From positions 1 through 64,000 of the forward strand of contig JAAVCL010000002.1 in the NCBI GenBank assembly GCA_014802335.1: DNA of 64,000 bases, given 5' to 3'. Shown piece by piece: positions 41,901-48,313 of this stretch; position 1 is the first letter of the stretch, and every line of letters begins with the position of its first letter. The notes beneath the pieces are model-generated. The model was not told the DNA's origin, searched no databases, and worked only from the letters and a program-made list of their open reading frames with translations. The position numbers and the translations under genes were made by a program. Origin of the DNA: Bacteroides sp. (GTDB taxonomy: Bacteria; Bacteroidota; Bacteroidia; Bacteroidales; Muribaculaceae).

Positions 41901-43307
41901 GAATGTAGTACTTGTGTAATCACGTACGAATTTGTTGCCAAAGCCGTCGCGAGTGATGATATAGGTAACATCATCGGGGTTGACATAACCACCATGCTGA
42001 CCTTCAAGAGGAGCATCCCAAGTAACGGTCACCTTGGTGCCATCGACTTTGGCTTCGAGATTACTCACACCCAAGGGATTATCAGGGCCTACCCATTTCT
42101 GCACATATTTTTTGTTGCCGGCAGTCGTGGAGGTTGACACCCATGCAGCCACATTATAGAGACCTCCGTATTTCGTGCTTACTTCGAATGTAACAGGCTC
42201 ACCCGGATGCACGCTCTTCTCATAGTGATTGCCATCGACTGCCACATGAGCCGTAAGTGAGCCATTGATAGCCTTGCCATCGCCATATACATCGGGAGCT
42301 GTAAAGGATACCGTACCTTCAGTGGTATCTCGCACAAAGGAGGCTGTAAGATCAAGCACCTCGGCAGGCATGTCGGCCGAAGTGCGATTGTCAACCACAT
42401 AGAGGCCCACTATCTCCTGATTGTCAGGGAAGGTCGCGATCAACGAGGCCATGTAAGTCTCAGGATCTACTACATAAAGGCCACCCTGACCCTCATCGGT
42501 GAAGCCGGCCCAGTAAAATTTACCGGTAGCAGGGTCGATTGCAGCGCTCTGCACATACTGGGGCTTCACATCGGTATGCCCCAGTTTGGTGACTTCCCCC
42601 TTCTTAGTGATACGGCAGTACATGCCGGTGGCGTTCACGCCGTAGAGATAACCATCGGTACCGGTAGCTATTGCACGGAATCCCTCTTTAGTATCCACAT
42701 TGTTAAGGCCAAGCACTTCGCCTGTGGCTAAATTCATACGGCCAAACATCTGCCATGTCTCGTCGCTGTCATCATTCATGAAATATCCATAGACGGCATT
42801 GGTGGCCGGGTCATAGGTCATGCAGTAACCGCTTGACGATGGCATCAGCCCCTCGCGCTCGTCAATTATATCCCAAGTCTCGGCATCATAGATTGTCATC
42901 AGCGTTTCGATACCGCCAACGTAAGGCTGGTCTACAGTCATTACATAGAATTTGCCTTCGGCGTAGAAAGCGCCGCCTGAAGCCTCTTCCATGTAGGGAT
43001 CGGAGAAAATATTAGTTACCTGCAGTCCTTTCTCGGCCTTGAACTCACATATGTAGGGCACATTGCCGCTCACCACGAGTCCGCGCAGCGTGGGCGCTTC
43101 GGCCTCCGACACGCGGTTGACAAACGATGATGTCGTGCGCGCGGGCACTTGATGACTCCGTTCGGCAAAACGCTTTACTTGTGAATTATCCACGCTGAAT
43201 GTGGAGTTGGCCTCCCGCTGCTTCAAGTAGGCAAAGGCAGGCAACGTAATAGCTGAAGCCACCACTCCTGCCGTCGCGAACGACCATAATAGTTTCGAAT
43301 GTTTCAT
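38931..43307 (-). CDS. Large secreted adhesin-like protein (beta-propeller, Fn3, cleaved-adhesin domains, T9SS tail)
   Basis: A 1458-residue exported protein. After an N-terminal signal segment (LLWSFATAGVVASAITLPAFA), residues about 90-310 form a propeller-like region (MTIYDAETWDIIDEREG, VQSAAIDPATGKFYWAGF). Several fibronectin type III-like modules follow (SNLEAKVDGTKVTVTWDAP; TPTDFNIYEITNGVHMSWNL). Three jelly-roll modules of the choice-of-anchor/cleaved-adhesin type are recognisable by SEPADDWMLTPQIKLEAGT and SSGDNRDWLITPLLSGNAQE, as in gingipain and HagA adhesin regions. The C-terminus IPVYDLNGLRVYTLTEGNIYV is a type A T9SS sorting signal. A probable surface or secreted adhesin; ligand unknown. 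Transcribed divergently from the AraC/TPR regulator. Confidence 0.88.
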   Translation of the reverse strand: MKHSKLLWSFATAGVVASAITLPAFAYLKQREANSTFSVDNSQVKRFAERSHQVPARTTSSFVNRVSEAEAPTLRGLVVSGNVPYICEFKAEKGLQVTNIFSDPYMEEASGGAFYAEGKFYVMTVDQPYVGGIETLMTIYDAETWDIIDEREGLMPSSSGYCMTYDPATNAVYGYFMNDDSDETWQMFGRMNLATGEVLGLNNVDTKEGFRAIATGTDGYLYGVNATGMYCRITKKGEVTKLGHTDVKPQYVQSAAIDPATGKFYWAGFTDEGQGGLYVVDPETYMASLIATFPDNQEIVGLYVVDNRTSADMPAEVLDLTASFVRDTTEGTVSFTAPDVYGDGKAINGSLTAHVAVDGNHYEKSVHPGEPVTFEVSTKYGGLYNVAAWVSTSTTAGNKKYVQKWVGPDNPLGVSNLEAKVDGTKVTVTWDAPLEGQHGGYVNPDDVTYIITRDGFGNKFVRDYTSTTFEDELGEGVSADVRYSVRTEYQDMAGRTTYSDWVHVGPEIMEIPVSLSPNSDFTKFIVIDANDDDNTWEPNYGGFASYTSGSEPADDWMLTPQIKLEAGTLYQLEYSVSAKMGVLSPEIIEVMMGDGDTADSMTTLIDSQTVKTYGITKFNTYTASFSVPTTGTYRLGFHAISEKGQQMGLRGIEINKLASSSGPAAVTAMSVTAAPLGELKAFVTFTLPEKDSDGTELKGLSKVELYNGDSLVDTANDITPGAECTLTDSNANQGTNRYTVVAYSDDGTQGVSANVSGWVGLDIPSTPTDFNIYEITNGVHMSWNLPATGINGGYVDPAEVTYLIIHPTYQYQIATAKGVTEADLTFQDLTTQNSLTLGLLVMNEAGTNTEGVVSPTIKIGPAYQLPFHEHFGHNTDYSWTRIGNLEDDLTGWQPEEETIGIDGLQGVSTYYGEYPGDSQKLASGKIHIPETGDITLRLWIMGRGYSENGGTFSLLASESYGKDYAPIFTRTFTKDTDSSWQMIEVSMKQFAGKDIYLAFEGCPADEGGVLIGIDNLMIRTDLEHDGAMTNINVDTDEVEVLRKGASVKVWVSNQGTKPMIADSYSIDFYAGDRMFASIPGKEMMAASGYSDYTAEYMPNIDDADPAIITARLNYADDQDINNNISNGVSVYVVKPELPSATELAANCEESGIALSWKAADLAGKPVRTVTDDFESYRTFDINRAGKWTIIDEDKSAGIAVSYFFPGSTDAIGWAVMQPSSIPTGDSETLADRLPAYSGEKYMVAYRPSSGDNRDWLITPLLSGNAQEISFMARAESFDQGREMFEVYYSTTGTELTDFKRLDDTSYRTQPEGWSEFKFKVPEGTKYFAVRCVSHNRLAMHIDDFIYESAATPVDAEFVGYNIYRNGRRLNDTPTTATTYLDTMVTEEENQYVVRAAYDCGEAPASNMVTVRTSGIETVIFDIDPATIPVYDLNGLRVYTLTEGNIYVTRGERFVYRKR

Positions 43308-43578
43308 ATCTTAAGTGGTTAATATTTTTTCAGCGACAAAATTAATGTTGTCAATATATTTCTCTAACTGATTTTTTATCTTCATGTTGCCAATGTCAAA
43401 TTTACGACAAATTTTTATTACACGATGTTCGGATTTATAAATTTAAACAGATTATCAATAAGTTGACTCACTAAAAATAAGGGGTGCATACGCCATCTTG
43501 TGAAATCAGATCAACATAAATGATGTTAAAAATAACTTAGAATTTACAATCATATTATTAAATACGGATTTAATTAAC
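43308..43578. other. Divergent intergenic region before the AraC/TPR regulator
   Basis: AT-rich, about 300 bp, with no gene. It must carry the promoter of the adhesin-like gene; boxes CAAAATTA (43337) and CAAATTTA (43397) on the plus strand are possible -7 elements in minus orientation, but neither has a matching -33 TTTG at the right spacing. Confidence 0.4.
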
Positions 43579-43586
43579 TATATTTG
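43579..43586 (+). promoter_or_regulatory. -7 element TATATTTG of the AraC/TPR regulator gene
   Basis: TATATTTG matches TAnnTTTG; the -33 region is poor. It predicts transcription start near 43592, which lies after the ORF-track start (GTG 43589) and before ATG 43616, so it decides the start in favour of the latter. Confidence 0.45.
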
Positions 43587-43615
43587 CTGTGTTAACCTGT
43601 TACCTGCTAACCTTT

Positions 43616-45268
43616 ATGTCAAAAAGCTTCTTTAAAAGAAATTGGTGGTTATGTCTCCTTATTATGGGGCTTCTTATACTTGCAAGCAGTTTCTTCACAG
43701 TAGGTGATGATTCCCTTAAATTCCGTGCCACCCTACACAACGGAAGCAACAAAGAACTTATGGAGCGAGGTCGCGATTATTACAGGCAAAACCACATGGA
43801 CAGTGCCTTAATAATTTTCACCTACATAGGCGACAGTTTCGATGAGAAACTGTCTGATCAGGAAAAGCGTCTGGCTTTGTTGGCAAAAAACAATGTAGGT
43901 ATCATATATAGTTTCGAGTATATGGATTATTCGCGGGGCTACGCAACGCTCTCCGAAGCCTTCGAAATGGCAGACGCACCCGGCTTTGAGGATACCCAGG
44001 CTGTTCTGGCTCATAATATTGTTGAGGTCTTAAGATTATATAGAGTATGTCTGCGATCCGATAATGCCAATGAGCGTATAGCAGATTATCTGAATCTGGG
44101 CATTGAGAAAGCTATCATAGGAAAAGAATTTCCCTGTCTGGCTTCAATGGTTATTAATGCCCTGCAGTCTGATCTGTCAACTCCGGTTAATAATATCAAG
44201 GCGATTGAAAGTAGTGAAATTCCTGATACAATTGAGGGTGTGAAATATGCGCAAGAACTGCTCAGAGCCGCTCGCCTGTATCAGAAAGGGAATTCCGAAG
44301 AATCACGAAATGCTCTTTACTCGGCTTTTCAAAGACTCCCCGCATATAGTAAACCTTTCCAATATATTATAGGATATAAGCGGGCGGTAGCACAGACCTA
44401 TGCTGCAGAAAAAAATTACGAGATGGCTGAAAAGTTGGGACTGGAGGCTCTGAAAATTGCCGACAATATCAATTCCCGTGACGACAGATTACACACACTG
44501 GCATTCCTTTCAGATCTACCGACAAGCCGGAAGGATCTCTACTCTACCCAATTGATGCAGGTTAAGGATTCGGCAATAAGTAATGGTCAACTCCAGATGG
44601 TTAGTGAGATTGAATTTATCCGGTCATTAGCCAAAGAACGCGAGGAGAATAAGAAACTTGCCGAGCAACGCACACGACTATACTGGAGTCTGAGCATTGG
44701 TGGAGTTCTTGTTGTAATTTTTACTGTCCTGATAGGATTGCTTGTCCGTAATACGCACCGTTTGAGAGAACGTAATGCCTCGCTTTATGAAAAGATTCAG
44801 GTCCAACTTGCTTCCGGCAAACCACCGGTAAGCAAGTTAAAAAATATCGACAAGACAGCTTTGTCCGAAAACCCTAAATATGCAGGTTCAAGTTTGTCTC
44901 AAGAAAAAATGGACCAACTCCAAAGTCGTCTCACTGAATTGTTGAATAATGAAGAATGGTTATGTGATCCTGACGTTTCACTTGGCCGCACAGCCGGTGA
45001 GTTGGGTGTCAACACCACTTATCTTAGCCGCACGATCAACGAGCGTTTCGGCATGTCGTTCTCGGCGTTGCTCAATGAATACAGAGTGCCTATAGCTACG
45101 CGCCACTTGAGCAAGCATTCCCCCTACGCCAATCATACAATCGAGTCCATCGCACGTGCAGTAGGCTATTCATCGCGCAGCGCATTTATCGCAGCATTCA
45201 AGAAAATCAATGGAATGACCCCCTCGGAATATCTCAAGTGTCAGAATGCTGCGGAGAGTAGATCTTGA
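43616..45268 (+). CDS. Membrane-anchored TPR protein with C-terminal AraC-type DNA-binding domain
   Basis: A 550-residue regulator. Residues 8-27 form an N-terminal membrane segment (WWLCLLIMGLLILASSFF). A region of about 330 residues of TPR-like helices follows (ELMERGRDYYRQNHMDSALIIF; MAEKLGLEALKIADNI), probably periplasmic. The second membrane helix is YWSLSIGGVLVVIFTVLIGLLV (about 357-379), then a coiled linker, then an AraC-family double HTH (LGVNTTYLSRTINERFGMSF; IESIARAVGYSSRSAFIAAF). The design implies sensing outside the cytoplasm and direct gene regulation inside, without phosphorelay. Likely target: the divergent adhesin gene or itself, by position only. Start ATG 43616 chosen as explained under the promoter. 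Confidence 0.88.
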   Translation: MSKSFFKRNWWLCLLIMGLLILASSFFTVGDDSLKFRATLHNGSNKELMERGRDYYRQNHMDSALIIFTYIGDSFDEKLSDQEKRLALLAKNNVGIIYSFEYMDYSRGYATLSEAFEMADAPGFEDTQAVLAHNIVEVLRLYRVCLRSDNANERIADYLNLGIEKAIIGKEFPCLASMVINALQSDLSTPVNNIKAIESSEIPDTIEGVKYAQELLRAARLYQKGNSEESRNALYSAFQRLPAYSKPFQYIIGYKRAVAQTYAAEKNYEMAEKLGLEALKIADNINSRDDRLHTLAFLSDLPTSRKDLYSTQLMQVKDSAISNGQLQMVSEIEFIRSLAKEREENKKLAEQRTRLYWSLSIGGVLVVIFTVLIGLLVRNTHRLRERNASLYEKIQVQLASGKPPVSKLKNIDKTALSENPKYAGSSLSQEKMDQLQSRLTELLNNEEWLCDPDVSLGRTAGELGVNTTYLSRTINERFGMSFSALLNEYRVPIATRHLSKHSPYANHTIESIARAVGYSSRSAFIAAFKKINGMTPSEYLKCQNAAESRS

Positions 45269-45336
45269 AAATCCTGCGTCGAGGTCACAGAAAAGACCAT
45301 CAACAGCAATATTTGCTGCGGAAGCCGGCTGATAAT

Positions 45337-45588
45337 TTAGTCTATCCTGTCTTCTATCTCGAAAAGATCGGCATGATTTTCTGCCTGTGGCTCTGCCATG
45401 GCAATGGGTATCCCCTGATTATCCGAAAGGAAAAATCGCCACCGGCATCCGCTCTTGAGCTTGTAGAGTATTGCATTTACAATCTCCACAAGATCAAATT
45501 TGGAGGTGAATCCTCTTTCTGCTATCGAAAGACAGGACATAATTTCAGATTTTATTGCATCTTTGTCAAGTACAGCGTATTCTGGCAT
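45337..45588 (-). pseudogene. Internally deleted IS5/IS4-type transposase remnant
   Basis: The 83-residue ORF begins with the N-terminal part of a DUF4096-type transposase (FDLVEIVNAILYKLKSGCRWRF) and then jumps to FLSDNQGIPIAMAEPQAENHADLFEIE, which resembles a segment from the middle of the DDE domain of the same transposase class. Several hundred base pairs in between are missing although the frame is kept. No terminal inverted repeats were found. The plus-strand ORF 45265-45675 over the same DNA is a shadow. Confidence 0.65.
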
Positions 45589-45674
45589 TGGTACGATATA
45601 TTAATGTGTGGTAACTATAATATAGTGCGTTCTTTGCGTAATGCGTTGTATTTTAATTATTTTATTAACTTATA

Positions 45675-45713
45675 GAAAAAAGTTTAAACGATTTCGTCGT
45701 TTAAACTTTTTTC
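45675..45713. terminator. Bidirectional terminator built from two GTTTAAAC motifs
   Basis: A perfect 17-bp inverted repeat, GAAAAAAGTTTAAACGA / TCGTTTAAACTTTTTTC with loop TTTCG. The A and T runs at both sides allow termination in both directions. It is made of two inverted copies of the recurrent intergenic motif. Confidence 0.75.
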
Positions 45714-46008
45714 AAGGTTAAGATTTATCAAGATTTTGAGAGAATTTTGATTATTGAAGAAGAAACACAGCCGGCTATGCGACTGATTAAAGAATCGAAA
45801 GACGCCAATAAATAATAGGCTTAAAGAAAACAATTTTAAACACTTCGTGGGTTCTCGTAAAAAGTTTAAATGACTTAATTATAAAAATTATTTCTTAATA
45901 CCTTTAGTTCAAATTATTTGATTATCTTTGCGAAATATTGGCGAAAAGATTTGCCGATGAAATTTTTGAGGATTTTTTGACTACAAACATAAGGCTTATA
46001 AGAGTCAA
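45714..46008. promoter_or_regulatory. Upstream region of the CHASE2-caspase locus
   Basis: No gene. A perfect -7 element TATCTTTG lies at 45923-45930, preceded by a palindrome TCAAATTATTTGA (45909-45921) near the -33 position that could be an operator. A reversed, degenerate motif copy AAAAAGTTTAAATGACTT lies at 45859-45876. The -7 box implies a leader of about 70 nt before ATG 46009. Confidence 0.5.
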
Positions 46009-47386
46009 ATGAAACGTCGTTCACGCCACAAGGCAAATACAAATTTCACACTGAAACCGGGCTCAAATGAGGCCGGGCAAACATTTGACGCTCTTTACCC
46101 CACAGCCATTTCCGCTACAGAATCGCCAAACCAAAACGCATCCCAAGATTCAAACCCAACTCGCCCGAATGTAATTTATATCACTGATAATCAACGTATT
46201 ACCCCCCCCCGATAACCACGATTTAAAGTCAAAACACAAGAGTTTTCTCAAGCTTTGTTGCAAGGCAGCCGGCGTTACAGCACTTGCATTTCTCTTATCT
46301 TTTTTATTAAGTTCACCTTTTGCGGCATCAATATCGGCTCTTTTCTCACCGTCAGAAAAGAGCGACTTCAATATGACCGATCTGTTCTTTCAAATTGCAG
46401 ACAATCGCCCTGTACGCACCTTTGAAAACCGTTTCGCCATACTTGACATTGGAAATCTCAACCGCCTTGAAATAGCAGAGTTGCTTGATATGCTGGCTTT
46501 GTGTGAACCTAAAGCCGTGGCTATCGATGTTAATTTTGAAACCGCTACAGAAAACGATTCACTATTACTAAATACCCTGTCGCACCTTCCTGCCCTTGTT
46601 CTCCCGGTTGGAGTGGAGCAGGAAGGCGACAGGTTCCGACTTGTCGACAAGCCCTTCTTCTATGGCAAAATACCCGGAATAGAATATGGAGTTGTGAATT
46701 TTCCCACATCGCATCGGGGCGGAACAGTGAGGGAGTTTGCCCATTCATTTCCGATGTCTGACGGCAAGACACTCCTCTCTTTCCCCGAAGCCGCCGCTAA
46801 AGCCGGCGGTCTTGACCCGGCAATATCCCCGGCATCGGCAGAGGATGTACCGACCGGTATCATCTCATATCATTCGAAAGAAATAACGGTCATCCCTCAC
46901 GACGACTTGGCAGACCGCCTTGAAGAACTCCATGACAAGATTGTGCTTGTAGGCACAACCACCGAAGCCGGCGATATCTACTCCACCCCACTGAGCCGGG
47001 GCGTGTCGGGACTTGAAATCCACGCCTACGCTTTAAGCACTATACTTGACGGCTCTAAATTGAAGAAAATGCCCGTATTCATCGGGAACATCATCGCGAT
47101 TGTCCTCTGCTTCCTGATGGTGCTCGGAGCAATCGGAATCAAGACGGGCATAAAAGGGCTGGTATTAAGGCTCGCACAGATCATATCGCTCTATTTTCTT
47201 GTATGGGGCGGCTACTCGATGCTCGTTGACCATGAGATCGTGGGCGACTTTTCGCAGGCAATTCTAATGGTGGCGTTCGGACTCTTCTCTGCCGATCTTT
47301 GGAACGGAACCGAAGCACTTATAAAATGGATTAAACAGAAATTCAAGAAAAGGCGTGCCGGGACATCACAGCCCTCCAACCAATAA
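46009..47386 (+). CDS. CHASE2-domain membrane sensor, reading frame split at a C9 tract
   Basis: ATG 46009 opens a frame that stops at 46215, directly after a run of nine C (46202-46210). The frame encoding the CHASE2 domain reads through that run as PPPDNHDLKSKHKS and continues without a stop to 47386, but has no ATG before 46373. With eight C the two parts join into a 458-residue protein: a polar N-terminus, a membrane helix (GVTALAFLLSFLLSSPFAAS), an extracytoplasmic CHASE2 domain (FAILDIGNLNRLEIAELLDM; HDKIVLVGTTTEAGDIYSTP) and three C-terminal helices ending in a basic tail. No output domain follows. Using ATG 46373 alone (337 residues) would lose the first helix. Slippage or phase variation is likely; an assembly error is possible. 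Confidence 0.8.
46202..46210 (+). repeat. C9 homopolymer at the CHASE2 frame junction
   Basis: Nine consecutive C residues lie within the coding region. Loss of one C joins the upstream frame (ATG 46009) with the downstream CHASE2 frame; homopolymers of this length are classic sites of slipped-strand change. Confidence 0.8.
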
Positions 47387-47407
47387 TGTCAAAGTAAACC
47401 AAAAACC

Positions 47408-48256
47408 ATGATACAGAGAATATTATTTACACTTTGTTTAGCAATCGTGAGCTTTACAGCCGGTGCCCACTACACTCTTCACAGCGTGAGTGGCGATGTA
47501 AAAGTGGAAAGCGGAGGGAAGACTGTTTCCGCCGCGAAAGGTATGACCGTCAAGGCCATCGACTACATAATTATTCCCAAAGGGGGGAAGGTAGAGATTC
47601 TGAACGGACTCGACAAACGCATCTATACCTCCATAACCCCGGGAAGAATATCGGTGACACGTCTAATGATCGATGCACGCGGGGCAGCCTCCGACAATGC
47701 GAAGAACGTTGCCTCAAGAATGAACCTCGGGAGAAAATCGCCAAATGACAGTAAGAATGTATACGTGGAGAAAGGAATGGTGCGCCGTTCGCTTGCCGTG
47801 TACGATCCGGAAGGCGAAATGATGGAGATGGATGCCGAGACACTCGGCAAGTATGTGGCGGCAAGGTTGAACGATACAGCCGGGATAGCAACGGACACGT
47901 GTCCTGTGAATCTTACAAGCACCCACCTTCAAGACGGAGGACTCGCCTTCAAGCTGGAGAATACTCTCGGGTTCCCTGTCTATTTCAATGTGCTGAGAGT
48001 AAAGAAAGGAGAAAAGCCGACGGTTGAGATCTCGCAGTTGGGCCAGCCGGCCGGAAGCTATGTAGTGCTTCCGCGTCAGACCATCTCCCGGGAACATTTT
48101 CCCACCCTTGACCCCGCCGAGACTCATCTGGTTGTAATCACCAACTGTCAATATGATGTGGACAAGGTGATAGAAGAGATCACAAAAGCTCTTGAAAACA
48201 AGAATGACCTTGACGGTAGCGCCCGTGACCTGCCTGTATATATCGACTATCTTTAG
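47408..48256 (+). CDS. Secreted FecR-like protein
   Basis: A 282-residue exported protein with signal peptide MIQRILFTLCLAIVSFTAGAH. Residues about 20-75 (LHSVSGDVKVESGGKTVSAAKGMTV...IPKGGKVEIL) have the pattern of a FecR-type beta domain. The C-terminal 120 residues (LAFKLENTLGFPVYFNVLRV; SYVVLPRQTISREHFPTL) form a second beta-rich domain I do not recognise. It starts 21 bp after the CHASE2 gene. FecR-like and CHASE2 proteins are found together elsewhere as extracytoplasmic sensors. Its stop codon overlaps a GTTTAAAC motif copy (48256-48277). Confidence 0.72.
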   Translation: MIQRILFTLCLAIVSFTAGAHYTLHSVSGDVKVESGGKTVSAAKGMTVKAIDYIIIPKGGKVEILNGLDKRIYTSITPGRISVTRLMIDARGAASDNAKNVASRMNLGRKSPNDSKNVYVEKGMVRRSLAVYDPEGEMMEMDAETLGKYVAARLNDTAGIATDTCPVNLTSTHLQDGGLAFKLENTLGFPVYFNVLRVKKGEKPTVEISQLGQPAGSYVVLPRQTISREHFPTLDPAETHLVVITNCQYDVDKVIEEITKALENKNDLDGSARDLPVYIDYL

Positions 48257-48277
48257 AAGTCGTTTAAACTTTTTACG
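48256..48277 (+). promoter_or_regulatory. GTTTAAAC motif copy in the locus
   Basis: GAAGTCGTTTAAACTTTTT starts at the last base of the FecR-like gene stop codon, in the 57-bp gap before the WD40 gene. The same 16-18 bp core occurs at 1746, 38620 and 45675. Role unknown; perhaps an internal regulatory or processing site. Confidence 0.5.
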
Positions 48278-48313
48278 CAAACCCAAGAAATATTTAACTA
48301 ATCATAACGCATC

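Noticed and set aside
45265-45675. ORF of 136 residues after the AraC/TPR gene
   Set aside because: It lies antisense to a recognisable transposase fragment, begins at a TTG, and its residues show no family pattern; treated as a shadow.
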